The notes under the pieces were generated by a model. That model saw only the letters and a program-made list of their open reading frames with translations. It was not told the origin of the DNA and did no database searches. Source: Beijerinckia sp. 28-YEA-48 (GTDB lineage Bacteria > Pseudomonadota > Alphaproteobacteria > Rhizobiales > Beijerinckiaceae). From it: 64,000 bases of DNA. Both the position numbers and the translations under genes were made by a program. Of the stretch, positions 23,966 through 32,393 are shown one piece after another; the stretch's first letter is position 1; the number at the start of each line of letters is the position of its first letter. The stretch spans positions 2,886,001 to 2,950,000 of the forward strand of contig NZ_FNSI01000001.1 of the NCBI RefSeq assembly GCF_900104955.1, written 5' to 3'.

Positions 23966-24754
23966 TCAGCCGACGCGGCGCTTCAAGAAATCGAGCAGAG
24001 CGTCGTTGAACGCCTGCGGCTGCTCGGCCCAGGCGTAATGGCCGGCATCTTCGATCACCGCGAATTCGGCATTGGCAATCACAGATGCCATTTGCTGCAT
24101 GCCCTCCGGCTTGCCCACCGGATCGTGCCGGCCAGCGATGCAGAGCGTCGGCACGGCGATCTTTTTCAGGACAGGCAGACCGTCCCAAGCCTGGATGGCA
24201 TACATGGCGGCGCGGAAGGTCGGCGTCGGCGTGGTTGCCGCCACTTCGATGATGAGATCGGCTAATGGACCCGACGATGTCGGCGCGAACATCGACTTCA
24301 CCAACGGGGTCGCGGCTGCGGCCAAGGTCGCGTGTTGCGTCAATGGTGCAAGACGCTTCTCCAGAAAGTCCTCGGCGAAATCCTTACCGCCCTGCTGCAA
24401 CGACGACAGAGTGGCCGAGAGGATGAGGCCATGCACTTTCTGCGGCGCAAGCTCATAGACCTTCGGCGCGATCAAGCCGCCCATCGAATGGCCGAACACG
24501 ACATTGCAGGCGCTGCCGACCTGATCGATGAGACGCACGCAAGCCGCCGCCAGGCTCTCGATGCTGAACTCCTGCGGCAGTGGCGAGATGCCATAACCTG
24601 GCGCATCCCAAGCGACGACGCGGTAGCCGGCCTTCACCAGCGTTTCGATCTCCGGCTTCCAATAGTCCTTCGATCCATAGCCGCCATGCAGCAGGAATAC
24701 AGTTGTTGCACCGCTACCGGCAACAAGATGATCGGGACATGTCTGCTCTTTCAT
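23966..24754 (-). CDS. Alpha/beta hydrolase 1 of the dioxygenase cluster
   Basis: A 262-residue cytoplasmic alpha/beta hydrolase. The oxyanion motif is LLHGGYGSKDYW, the nucleophile elbow VFGHSMGGL puts Ser at residue 90, the acid is in AGRHDPVGKPE and the His in EDAGHYAWAEQP. The reaction is unknown; relatives include 3-oxoadipate enol-lactonases and C-C bond hydrolases of meta-cleavage pathways. The ATG at 24754 has GGGGAG upstream; a longer frame runs into the next hydrolase gene and is rejected. It lies 34 bases downstream of the second hydrolase gene and 31 bases upstream of the orphan receptor gene, all on one strand. Confidence 0.83.
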   Translation of the reverse strand: MKEQTCPDHLVAGSGATTVFLLHGGYGSKDYWKPEIETLVKAGYRVVAWDAPGYGISPLPQEFSIESLAAACVRLIDQVGSACNVVFGHSMGGLIAPKVYELAPQKVHGLILSATLSSLQQGGKDFAEDFLEKRLAPLTQHATLAAAATPLVKSMFAPTSSGPLADLIIEVAATTPTPTFRAAMYAIQAWDGLPVLKKIAVPTLCIAGRHDPVGKPEGMQQMASVIANAEFAVIEDAGHYAWAEQPQAFNDALLDFLKRRVG

Positions 24755-24788
24755 AACGCTCTCCCCTGCATGACGCCGTCCCCTGACG

Positions 24789-25499
24789 TTATTGCGTTTG
24801 CTGTTGCGATGAACCGATCCAGGTGCCGAGCACACGAGCCAACACGTCTGGCTGCTCGATCGGCAGAAGATGTCCGGCACGCGGCACCGACATCCATTGC
24901 GCCTGCGGCACCGCCTCCGCCATCCGCCCCATGGTCTCGAGCGGAATGACGCGATCATCCTCCGCCGCGACCAACAGGCGTGGGATGGGCGCTGCGGCCA
25001 GCAGAGCCGTGCGGTCGTCGCGCGCCTTGCTGGCATATTGATGGGCGATAAAGCGTTTCTCGCCATAGGCCCGGGCGATGCGCAGACGCAGCGCCGCGAT
25101 CTGCGGATCACGCGCCGCATCGGGATGCAGAGCGATGGCGCCAGGTCCTTCCACCAGCTTCATATGATCGCCGCGTTCGGCCGCGGCCGCCGCTGCGTCA
25201 CGGGCCGCCTTCTGCTGTTCGGTGTCGGCGAAGGACGACGTGCAGATCAGCGCCAGCCCCTCGATACGTTCGGGCGCCTGTTCCAGCATGGCGAGCGCGA
25301 CATAGCCGCCGAAGGAGAAGCCCGCGAGATGAAAGCGCGCCGGCGCCTGGGCGAGAAGATCGGCCGCGATCGCCTCGACGCTCGGCAAGGCGGCGCAATC
25401 CTGGGGATGGCAGGTGATCGTCGCCGGTAAAGCGGCGATCACGCCATTCCAAGTGTCACGCGTATTGTTGACCCCAGGAACCAGAACCAGATGGGTCAT
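24789..25499 (-). CDS. Alpha/beta hydrolase 2 of the dioxygenase cluster
   Basis: A 236-residue alpha/beta hydrolase, shorter than its neighbour. Motifs are LVLVPGVNNTRDTW for the oxyanion region, LAGFSFGGYVAL with nucleophile Ser62, VAAEDDRVIP with the acid and PRAGHLLPIEQP with the His. It starts with an ATGA overlap with the carotenoid-oxygenase-family gene, so the two are translationally coupled. This is strong evidence that it acts on a product or substrate of that oxygenase, for example an ester or thioester linked to the cleaved stilbene or aldehyde. The precise reaction is unknown. Confidence 0.83.
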   Translation of the reverse strand: MTHLVLVPGVNNTRDTWNGVIAALPATITCHPQDCAALPSVEAIAADLLAQAPARFHLAGFSFGGYVALAMLEQAPERIEGLALICTSSFADTEQQKAARDAAAAAAERGDHMKLVEGPGAIALHPDAARDPQIAALRLRIARAYGEKRFIAHQYASKARDDRTALLAAAPIPRLLVAAEDDRVIPLETMGRMAEAVPQAQWMSVPRAGHLLPIEQPDVLARVLGTWIGSSQQQTQ

Positions 25500-26986
25500 G
25501 CGGCACTCGCTGTCCGCTCGCCGTGCAGGCGATCGGCTTCGATCCAACAGGCATGGGTGCCGACCTGGATGCGCTCCGGCAGAATGACGCGGGCGATGGG
25601 CCCCGCCGCCATATCGTCGGCACGCAGGATCAGACATTCCGACATATTCTCGTTCATGTCGGTGACGAAGGTCAGCACATAGCCGTCGTCTTCGCGCGTG
25701 GCGCCGACAGCGCGCGCCATTTGCGGTTCGCTGCCATAGCGCCCCTCGCCATATTCATAACGATCGGCCGTGCCGCGCTGCAGATCATAGCGTTTGAGGC
25801 CGCGAAACAGCCACTCGCCCTTTTTGTAGAGCACATTGTAGGAATAGCGATTGGGCAGACCGACGACTTCGTTGCTGACGGTCGGGAACTCGGTGATCTC
25901 GTCGTCAAGCCGCTCTTCGCGGGTCTCTCCCGTGCGCATGTTGAAGCGCCAGCGATGCATGAAGGTCGGATTGTTGTGCTTGTCGAGATTGGCGCGAATG
26001 CGCTCGAACACATTGTTATGTTCATTGACCGGGATCTTCTTGAAGTCCGGCATGATGCAGGCGTCCATCACCACGTCGTCGCCATCTTCAAAGCAATTGG
26101 AGAGATGTAAAATGAAGCAGGACGAGGCCTCGAACCAGCGGATGGAGGTGTTGTCGCCATAGCGCGGCACGATGCCAAAGCGCGCTGGCATGTCGCGATT
26201 GAACACCAGATCGTGCACGCCTTTCTTCAGCGCCACCGGATCGAAATAGAGCGGCAGATCGTGCAACACGGTGTAATTCTTGGTGATGCCGAGATCGTGC
26301 GGCCAGCGGGCGCCCGGCAGTTCGATCGGCACGTAATGCACCACTTCGCCCTTGGCGTTGCAGACGCCGTAATTCATGTAGGGCGGATGTTCGGGATAGT
26401 TGAAGAACATCAGTTCGCCCGTGGCGTTATCGACCTTGGCATGGGACGACACACCGTCCTTGACCTGCCGCCCCATGTTGACGTCGGGCCCGAGCGTTTC
26501 GAGCGTGATCGGATCGAGCCGCCAGGGCTCCCCGCCTTGCGACATGGTGGCGAGCAATTGGCCGTTGTGAACGAGGACGTCGGTGCCGGCATTGTCCTTC
26601 ATGGCGCCAATCGAGCCCCAGCCGCGACGCTGATAGAGATTGGGGTTGAGCAGGCCGGGCCATAGCGCCTTGCCGGCGGCTTGTTCGGCGAGAAAGCCGG
26701 TCGTGCGCACGAAGCGATTGCGATATTCGGCCATGCCATCGTGAAAGTGCACCGCATGCATCATCGCGTCGCCATCGAACGGATGATAGACGCCGATCGG
26801 CTCATGCACCTGATTATGGGTGTTGCGAACGTAAATGCCGGACAGATCCTTGGGAATCTCGCCGATGACCTTCAGGTCCGGGCCGGAGACCGCGTATTCG
26901 GTGTCGTTTGGCGTGAAGGGGCCCTGCAGAAACGGATTACCGGCCGCGTTCGAGAGCGTCAGCTCGATCTTGCTGCTCCGCAACAT
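25496..26986 (-). CDS. Carotenoid oxygenase family dioxygenase (lignostilbene-type)
   Basis: Non-heme Fe(II) dioxygenase of the RPE65/carotenoid-cleavage family, 496 residues from this start. Four His ligands are visible: His182 (SSHAKVD), His230 (WPHDLG), the one in FILHLSNCFEDGD and the C-terminal one in QVGTHACW. Bacterial members cleave carotenoids, apocarotenoids, or the central double bond of stilbenes such as lignostilbene and resveratrol. The association with MarR, hydrolases and aromatic genes favours a stilbene-type substrate, by inference. The ATG at 26986 follows GGAGC; an ATG nine codons upstream would lie inside the promoter/operator. It is first in a four-gene operon. Confidence 0.85.
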   Translation of the reverse strand: MLRSSKIELTLSNAAGNPFLQGPFTPNDTEYAVSGPDLKVIGEIPKDLSGIYVRNTHNQVHEPIGVYHPFDGDAMMHAVHFHDGMAEYRNRFVRTTGFLAEQAAGKALWPGLLNPNLYQRRGWGSIGAMKDNAGTDVLVHNGQLLATMSQGGEPWRLDPITLETLGPDVNMGRQVKDGVSSHAKVDNATGELMFFNYPEHPPYMNYGVCNAKGEVVHYVPIELPGARWPHDLGITKNYTVLHDLPLYFDPVALKKGVHDLVFNRDMPARFGIVPRYGDNTSIRWFEASSCFILHLSNCFEDGDDVVMDACIMPDFKKIPVNEHNNVFERIRANLDKHNNPTFMHRWRFNMRTGETREERLDDEITEFPTVSNEVVGLPNRYSYNVLYKKGEWLFRGLKRYDLQRGTADRYEYGEGRYGSEPQMARAVGATREDDGYVLTFVTDMNENMSECLILRADDMAAGPIARVILPERIQVGTHACWIEADRLHGERTASAA

Positions 26987-27001
26987 TTGATAGCTCCATA
27001 T

Positions 27002-27042
27002 TTGATCTATCAATTATTGATTGAGCAATTATTATCTGTCAA
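27002..27042 (-). promoter_or_regulatory. Dioxygenase operon promoter with overlapping palindromic MarR-type operator
   Basis: On the minus strand TTGACA (27042-27037) is followed after 18 bases by AATAAT (27018-27013), a good sigma-70 pair ending about 25 bases before the dioxygenase ATG. The -10 lies within the perfect palindrome ATCAAT-T-ATTGAT (27009-27021), and a second overlapping palindrome TTGAT-CT-ATCAA spans 27002-27013. The divergent gene encodes a MarR regulator, so autoregulated repression is likely. Confidence 0.7.
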
Positions 27043-27092
27043 GAGGACCGCGGCACCTCCCTGCCACTGCCCTGCCAATGAGGAACGAGATC

Positions 27093-27677
27093 ATGGTTCT
27101 GCGCCGCGAATCGAGCCATGGTTCGCCGATGAAGCAGCGAACGCTTTCCACGGCCCCCCAGAAAACTGCAGGTGCAGCTCAAGGTGCCGTCCAAGACGAT
27201 GCGACGCTCTACTACGAGAGCACGATGGCGCTCGCGCGCATGCTGCGGGTCGGCAATCTAACGACGAGCGTGTTCGAACGCATGACCGGCGTCCACATCG
27301 CGCAATGGCGCATCCTGGCCTTCCTGGCTCACAATCCCGACTGCACGCAGAAGCAGCTCAAGGACGCGCATCAGGTCGATCCGGCCGCGATCACCCGTTC
27401 GGTCAAATTGCTCGAGCGCAGCAAGCTCGTGGTGCGGCGTACCGATGCAGACGACAATCGGCTCACCCGCGTGATCCTAACGGCGGCCGGCGAGAAGCTG
27501 GTCGCTGAAGTTTCGGAGCGACGCCGGCGCTATCTCCGCGAAGCTTTGCAAGGCATCGCCCCCAAAGACATCGACGTGTTCGAGAAAGTGCTCGTCAGCC
27601 TGGAAGCGAACACGCAGAAAATGGCGGATGTCCAGGGCGAGGCGCCGCGCGAACAGCCAGCCGTCAAATCCAAATAA
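27093..27677 (+). CDS. MarR-family transcriptional regulator, divergent from the dioxygenase operon
   Basis: A MarR-type winged-helix protein of about 194 residues. The winged-helix core is GVHIAQWRILAFLAHNPDCTQKQLKD, the recognition helix DPAAITRSVKLLERSKLVVRR and the wing TDADDNRLTRVILTAAGEKL. The N-terminal ~45 residues and a Lys-rich tail lie outside the fold. The start at 27093 has GAGGAACGAG upstream; ATG codons at 27078 and 27129 are alternatives. Its position next to the palindromic promoter suggests that it represses the dioxygenase operon until an aromatic ligand binds. The 3' end overlaps the convergent phosphatase gene by 14 bases. Confidence 0.85.
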   Translation: MVLRRESSHGSPMKQRTLSTAPQKTAGAAQGAVQDDATLYYESTMALARMLRVGNLTTSVFERMTGVHIAQWRILAFLAHNPDCTQKQLKDAHQVDPAAITRSVKLLERSKLVVRRTDADDNRLTRVILTAAGEKLVAEVSERRRRYLREALQGIAPKDIDVFEKVLVSLEANTQKMADVQGEAPREQPAVKSK

Positions 27678-28260
27678 AGCGTTCGTTCTCGAACACGAGC
27701 AGCCGGCCCTGCCAGATTTCGGTGACAGCGGCGCGTTGCGGCGCGAGGCCGCTGAGAATGACCATCAGCGCCCGCGCCACGCCGCCATGGGAGACGACCA
27801 CGCAATCCTTCGTGTGCGCCTCGATCCAGGCCCGCATGCGCTCGGTCAGCATGGCGTAGCTCTCACCCTCCGGCGGCAGGGTGTTCCATTTATCGGCTTC
27901 GCGGGCGATGGCCGCTTGCAGCTCGGCTTTGCGCACTTGCGGCCAAGTTTTTCCCTCCCATACGCCAAAGCTCAGTTCGACCAGGTTGTCGTCGAGCGCA
28001 TAGGCTGTAGGGTCGAGCCCGATCGTCGTGCGAGCGATCTCCATGGTGCGGCGGGCGCGACCAAGCGGCGAGGACAGATAAGGCAACGCTGGATCGGCGA
28101 CCCGTTCGGGCCCCAGCAGGTTGAGGAGCTTGCGGCCAGCGGCGGCGGCCTGATATTCGCCCCGCGCATTGAGCGCAATATCCTGGCGTCCCTGCAAGCG
28201 CCCTTCGGCGTTCCAGTCGGTTTCTCCGTGACGGATGAAGATCAATCGCGCAGGTGCCAT
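27664..28260 (-). CDS. Histidine phosphatase (phosphoglycerate mutase-like) family protein
   Basis: A 198-residue enzyme of the RHG histidine phosphatase superfamily. The phospho-accepting site is IFIRHGETDWNAEGRLQG; the second core elements are SSPLGRARRTMEIA, ELSFGVWEGKTW and the second His in VVVSHGGVARAL. The layout fits GpmB/CobC-like phosphatases rather than glycolytic mutase. Substrate is unknown. It converges with and slightly overlaps the MarR gene; a dispersed hairpin lies just upstream. Confidence 0.85.
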   Translation of the reverse strand: MAPARLIFIRHGETDWNAEGRLQGRQDIALNARGEYQAAAAGRKLLNLLGPERVADPALPYLSSPLGRARRTMEIARTTIGLDPTAYALDDNLVELSFGVWEGKTWPQVRKAELQAAIAREADKWNTLPPEGESYAMLTERMRAWIEAHTKDCVVVSHGGVARALMVILSGLAPQRAAVTEIWQGRLLVFENERFIWI

Positions 28261-28273
28261 ATCCGTCGATTAA

Positions 28274-28317
28274 GCATTTTCGAGCGAAGTGGCTACCGGT
28301 TCACGCGAAGAAAATGC
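28274..28317. repeat. REP-like palindromic element
   Basis: Outer arms GCATTTTC (28274-28281) and GAAAATGC (28310-28317) enclose an imperfect inner stem with GAAGTGGCTACCGGTTC. The AAGTGG-N2-ACCG-N-TT core is shared with the minus-strand reading of the hairpin at 8255-8294. Similar short palindromes are widely repeated in Hyphomicrobiales genomes, but copy number cannot be counted here. Confidence 0.6.
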
Positions 28318-28324
28318 CTCGAAA

Positions 28325-28370
28325 GAAAAAACAAGAGCCCGGTGCTGATTTCATCAGAACCGGGCTCTTG
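28325..28370 (-). terminator. fabI terminator
   Basis: Twelve-bp stem CAAGAGCCCGGT / ACCGGGCTCTTG with a 15-base loop, followed on the minus strand by a TTTTTTC run. It lies about 33 bases past the fabI stop. Confidence 0.88.
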
Positions 28371-28402
28371 GGCAAACGCGAAAAATAGAGAATGGCTGTG
28401 TC

Positions 28403-29224
28403 TTATTCCTTAGTGGCGACCGAAATATCCGGCGCACCCGGGTTCTTCATGCCTACGACATGATAGCCGGCATCGACATGGAGGATTTCGCCGGTGATGC
28501 CACGGCCCATGGGCGACAGCAGAAAGGCCGCTGTCTCGCCCACTTCCTCGATCGTCACCGTGCGGCGCAGCGGCGCGTTATATTCGTTCCACTTGAGGAT
28601 ATAGCGGAAGTCGCCAATGCCGGAGGCGGCGAGCGTCTTGATCGGCCCCGCCGAAATGGCGTTGACGCGAATGTTCTTCTCGCCGAGATCGGCGGCGAGA
28701 TAGCGAACGCTCGCTTCGAGCGCCGCCTTGGCGACACCCATGACATTGTAATGCGGCATCCACTTTTCGGCGCCGTAATAGGTGAGCGTCAGCAGCGAGC
28801 CGCCATCCTTCATCAGCTTTTCGGCGCGCTGCGCCACCGCTGTGAAGGAGTAGCAGGAGATCTGCAGTGATTTGGAGAAATTGCCCGCCGACGTATCGAC
28901 ATAACGGCCGGTGAGCTCGTCCTTATCGGAAAAGGCGATGCAATGGACGACGAAATCGATGCCGCCCCATTCCTTTTCGATCGCGGCGAAAACCGCGTCC
29001 ATCGACGCCTCGTCGGTGACATCGCAATGGCCGGCGACGAAAGCGCCCAAACTGTCGGCCAACGGCCGGACGCGCTTTTCCAGCGCCTCGCCCTGAAAGG
29101 TGAAAGCCAGCTGCGCGCCCTGATCGTGGGCGGCCTTGGCGATGCCCCAGGCAATCGACCGGTTGTTGGCGACGCCCATGACAAGGCCGCGCTTGCCGGC
29201 AAGAATGCCCGATTCCTGTGCCAT
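28403..29224 (-). CDS. fabI: Enoyl-ACP reductase (NADH), FabI
   Basis: Short-chain dehydrogenase that performs the last step of each fatty-acid elongation cycle, 273 residues. The diverged cofactor motif GVANNRSIAWGIAKA is the FabI hallmark. The catalytic Tyr/Lys are in LTYYGAEKWMPHYNVMGVAKAALE (Y-x6-Y-x6-K pattern), followed by LGEKNIRVNAISAGPIKTLAASGI. The start at MAQESGILAGKRG is typical of alphaproteobacterial FabI; a 21-codon upstream extension is out of character. It appears monocistronic with its own terminator. A divergent sigma-like gene is 354 bases away. Confidence 0.95.
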   Translation of the reverse strand: MAQESGILAGKRGLVMGVANNRSIAWGIAKAAHDQGAQLAFTFQGEALEKRVRPLADSLGAFVAGHCDVTDEASMDAVFAAIEKEWGGIDFVVHCIAFSDKDELTGRYVDTSAGNFSKSLQISCYSFTAVAQRAEKLMKDGGSLLTLTYYGAEKWMPHYNVMGVAKAALEASVRYLAADLGEKNIRVNAISAGPIKTLAASGIGDFRYILKWNEYNAPLRRTVTIEEVGETAAFLLSPMGRGITGEILHVDAGYHVVGMKNPGAPDISVATKE

Positions 29225-29578
29225 ATGTGCCTCGACACTCGCTCCGATGGATGGCCGAATTCCATAGATGACGGCCGCTACCCTCACCTGTGGCGTTTAA
29301 TTGTTCATACAGGCCAAGGCAAGCAGACCAAGGAGTGAATACCACCTGATACGTCGTGCGCGGGTGGAAATATGTGGACCACGGACGGGCGAGCCCCGGA
29401 TTAATGGCAAAATGAAGCCATGCCGCCCGGGAATAGCTGTTGTGACGGTTAAATTCCACAGCAACGGCGCGCCCGCGGCGGTATAGCGGTTGAAGGCGCT
29501 TTAAAGAACGTGACCCGGCGCCCATGTTTGGCTTAAACTCCGCGGACCAGCAGGCGGCTAGACAGGAAAGACGCCAAA
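29225..29578. other. Intergenic gap between fabI and the sigma-like gene
   Basis: No gene is supported here. It must carry the divergent promoters of fabI and the sigma/anti-sigma pair. Near the plus-strand gene, GAAC at 29506-29509 and GTT at 29526-29528 are separated by 16 bases. This partly resembles the GGAAC-N16/17-CGTT element of alphaproteobacterial general-stress ECF promoters, with two mismatches, and is only tentative. Confidence 0.35.
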
Positions 29579-30073
29579 GTGAAGCGCAGCGTGGTGGAAC
29601 GATTGACAGGGCGGTTGCGCCGGTTCGCACGGGCGCTCTACGCCGGTTCCGAGACCGACATGGCCGATGAGGTCGTGCGGCTGACGATAGAAGCCGCTCT
29701 CACTGCCGACGACACCGCCGGCCGTTCCGACATCCGTATCTGCCTGTTCCAGCACATGATCGACAAGGCGCGGGCGGCGCATAAGAGCGCCGGGACCGAG
29801 CCGCCAGTCGTGGAGCCTTCCGAAGACGCCGATATGACCGTGGCCTTGACGACGCTGCGCTTTGAGGAGCGCGCCGCCTATCTGCTCGTAGCGCTTGAGG
29901 AATTCGGCTATGCCGACGCCGCCGCGGTGATGCGCGTCCCCTATGACGTTCTGGCCACGCGGGTGGCGCAAGCGCGCATCAAGCTGGACGAATTTTTCGA
30001 CGAGGCGGTTCGGCGCGCCGCCGGCGGCCAGGCGCGCGGCACGCCGCCCGGCCATTTACGCATCGTGAAGTGA
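29579..30073 (+). CDS. Short ECF-like RNA polymerase sigma factor
   Basis: A 164-residue protein laid out like a small ECF sigma factor. A region-2-like N-terminus (RLRRFARALYAGSETDMADEVVRLTIEAAL) is followed by a poorly conserved middle. The region-4-like helix-turn-helix is MTVALTTLRFEERAAYLLVALEEFGYADAAAVMRVPYDVLATRVAQAR. It is diverged: the region 2 promoter-melting aromatic residues are not evident. A GTG start follows AGGAAAG. The next gene, seven bases downstream, encodes a small membrane anti-sigma-like protein, supporting the assignment. Confidence 0.68.
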   Translation: MKRSVVERLTGRLRRFARALYAGSETDMADEVVRLTIEAALTADDTAGRSDIRICLFQHMIDKARAAHKSAGTEPPVVEPSEDADMTVALTTLRFEERAAYLLVALEEFGYADAAAVMRVPYDVLATRVAQARIKLDEFFDEAVRRAAGGQARGTPPGHLRIVK

Positions 30074-30080
30074 GACGCTG

Positions 30081-30569
30081 ATGTTTTCCAGCAAACTGGT
30101 CAGCGCGGCGGAACTGAGCGCCTTTCTCGACGGCGAAACCGAGCCGTCGCGCCGGGCGCTGCTGCGCGAACATCTGCGGTCATCGCCAAGCGACGCACAA
30201 CGGCTGGCGCGCTGGCGCCAACGTGAGGAAGCTTTGCGCACCGCTTTTGCCCCGGCGATCCGCGAAGGCGCAGGCCCCATCGCGCCGCTCGCCCGCTCGC
30301 TTGATCAGAAGGTTTTTCCGCGCGACCGCCGCCCGGCCCTGCGTGTTTCGGGCGCCGAAAGCCAGCGCAGCGACGAGCCGATCCGCAATCTGGCGGCGAC
30401 GCTTCCCGACGTCGCACCCTCGCCCCAGCAGCGGCTCATCCTCGTCGCGGTCTTGGCCTTCCTGGCTGGCGCTGCGGCCATGTATGGGGGTATGCGCCTC
30501 CTCGACGAACAACGGGCCCCGACCCAGCAGACGACAGCGTCAGAACGGCCGGGCGACAGCACGCGTTGA
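30081..30569 (+). CDS. Putative membrane anti-sigma factor
   Basis: A 162-residue protein with an anti-sigma-like N-terminal helical domain (AAELSAFLDGETEPSRRALLREHL) and one transmembrane helix near residues 118-136 (LILVAVLAFLAGAAAMYGG), leaving a short external tail. The zinc-binding Cys residues of ZAS domains are absent, so any sigma inhibition would be zinc-independent. Its position seven bases after the sigma-like gene matches the standard sigma/anti-sigma arrangement. Function is inferred from architecture and context only. Confidence 0.6.
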   Translation: MFSSKLVSAAELSAFLDGETEPSRRALLREHLRSSPSDAQRLARWRQREEALRTAFAPAIREGAGPIAPLARSLDQKVFPRDRRPALRVSGAESQRSDEPIRNLAATLPDVAPSPQQRLILVAVLAFLAGAAAMYGGMRLLDEQRAPTQQTTASERPGDSTR

Positions 30570-30642
30570 GCGTCCTGCTTGCTTTTCTGCGCGAATAGGT
30601 AGAAGTTCCACATGATAAGCACGGTCGTTGGGGAGCAACGGC

Positions 30643-32307
30643 ATGTGGAACCAATCATATAATCCGCTCAACAACGAGACTCTCTCCACAATCGCGGCGG
30701 CCCTGCCTGCCGTCACGCTCCTCGTTCTGATCGCCAGCGGCAAGGTCAAAGCCCATATCGCGGCGGTGGTCGCCCTGATCGTCGCGAACCTGATCGCGAT
30801 CTTCGTTTTCACCATGCCCGCCAACATGTCGATCCGCGCCTCGCTGCTCGGCGTGGTCACCGGCTTCTTCCCCATTGGCTGGATCGTCCTCAACGTCATT
30901 TTTCTCTATCGCGTCACCGTCGCGAGCGGGCGTTTCGAACTGCTGCAACGAGCCATCGGTGGTGTCACCGAAGACCGACGGCTGCAGTTGTTGCTGATCG
31001 CCTTTTCCTTCGGGGCTTTCTTCGAAGGTGCCTCAGGTTTTGGAACCCCGGTGGCGATCACAGGCGCGATCCTCATCGGCCTTGGCTTTTCGCCGCTTGC
31101 CGCCTCCGGCCTGTCGCTGATCGCCAATACGGCGCCGGTCGCCTTCGGCGCGCTCGGCACGCCGATCCAGGGCTTGGCGTCGGTGACCGGGCTCGACCCT
31201 TACGTGCTCGGCGCCATGGTCGGGCGCCAGTTGCCGGTGTTTTCCCTGATCGTGCCGTTCTGGGTGGTCGGCGCCTTTGCCGGCTGGCGCGGGATGATGG
31301 CGATTTGGCCAGCCATTCTCGTCACCGGGATCTCCTTCGCCGTCCCGCAGTTCGTAATCTCCAACTACATCAACCCATGGATCGTTGACATCGGCGCGTC
31401 GCTGATCTCGATGGGCTGTCTCATTCTTTTTCTGAAGGTCTGGCAGCCGCGAGAAATCTGGCTTTCGCCGGCGCTGCGCGGCAAGGATGAATCAGCCGCC
31501 CTGGCGCGGCCGGCGACCCTGACCGACAAGCCGCAGCTCACCCCGCAACAATTGTGGAGCGCGCTGCTGCCCTGGATCCTGGTCTGCGTGGCCATGCTGA
31601 TCTGGGGCAATGGCGCGTTCAAAAACTGGGCGAATGCGATCTTCACCTGGAATTACGCGGTTCCGGAGCTGCACAACCTGATCAACAAGGTGGCGCCTGT
31701 CGTTCCCAAACCGACGCCGGAAGGCGCGGTCTTCGCCTTCACCTATCTCTCCTTCACCGGCACGGGCATGCTGTTGGCAGCCATCGTCTCCGGCCTGCTG
31801 ATGGGCTTCTCGCCCGCTAAGCTCATTGCTGAATACGGCCGCACGCTGAAAGTCTGCGCCGTTTCGCTGATCACCATTTCGGCCATGCTGGCGATCGGGA
31901 CGTTGACGCGACTGTCGGGCCTGGATGCGACGCTGGGACTGGCCTTTGCCGCAACCGGCATCCTCTATCCCTTCTTCGGCACATTGCTTGGCTGGTTGGG
32001 TGTGGCGCTTACCGGCTCCGACACATCCTCCAACATTCTGTTCGGCAATCTGCAGAAGATCACATCGCAGCAATTGGGCATTTCACCCGTGCTGATGGCG
32101 GCGGCCAATTCGTCGGGCGGTGTAATGGGCAAAATGATCGATGCGCAATCCATCGTCGTCGCCTCCACGGCGACCAATTGGTATGGCCATGAAGGCACGA
32201 TCCTGCGCTTCGTGTTCTGGCATTCCATCATTCTGGCCAGCCTCGTCGGCCTCTTCGTCACTTTGCAGGCCTATGTTTATCCGTTCACGGCGATGGTGCT
32301 GCACTGA
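30643..32307 (+). CDS. L-lactate permease (LctP family)
   Basis: Inner-membrane proton/lactate (or glycolate) symporter, 554 residues with about 12-14 spans. Characteristic stretches are GAFFEGASGFGTPVAITGA, ANTAPVAFGALGTPIQGL, GLDPYVLGAMVGRQLPVFS and, near the end, LTGSDTSSNILFGNLQ with AAANSSGGVMGKMIDAQSIVVAS. These are all LctP/LldP/GlcA hallmarks; lactate and glycolate cannot be told apart here. The ATG at 30643 follows GGGGAG; a TTG 15 bases earlier is a weaker option. No lactate dehydrogenase genes are adjacent. A bidirectional terminator follows. Confidence 0.9.
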   Translation: MWNQSYNPLNNETLSTIAAALPAVTLLVLIASGKVKAHIAAVVALIVANLIAIFVFTMPANMSIRASLLGVVTGFFPIGWIVLNVIFLYRVTVASGRFELLQRAIGGVTEDRRLQLLLIAFSFGAFFEGASGFGTPVAITGAILIGLGFSPLAASGLSLIANTAPVAFGALGTPIQGLASVTGLDPYVLGAMVGRQLPVFSLIVPFWVVGAFAGWRGMMAIWPAILVTGISFAVPQFVISNYINPWIVDIGASLISMGCLILFLKVWQPREIWLSPALRGKDESAALARPATLTDKPQLTPQQLWSALLPWILVCVAMLIWGNGAFKNWANAIFTWNYAVPELHNLINKVAPVVPKPTPEGAVFAFTYLSFTGTGMLLAAIVSGLLMGFSPAKLIAEYGRTLKVCAVSLITISAMLAIGTLTRLSGLDATLGLAFAATGILYPFFGTLLGWLGVALTGSDTSSNILFGNLQKITSQQLGISPVLMAAANSSGGVMGKMIDAQSIVVASTATNWYGHEGTILRFVFWHSIILASLVGLFVTLQAYVYPFTAMVLH

Positions 32308-32341
32308 ACGACTTGCACTGGAACGACTTGCACTAAACGCA

Positions 32342-32367
32342 AAAGCCGGGCGTTTAAGCCCGGCTTT
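32342..32367. terminator. Bidirectional terminator between lactate permease and the DnaJ-like gene
   Basis: Stem AAAGCCGGGC / GCCCGGCTTT with a six-base loop, located between two convergent genes. T-rich flanks on both strands (TTTGATG; TTTTGCG on the minus strand) allow use in both directions. Confidence 0.82.
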
Positions 32368-32393
32368 GATGGCGCATCTATCAGCTTGCAGCG

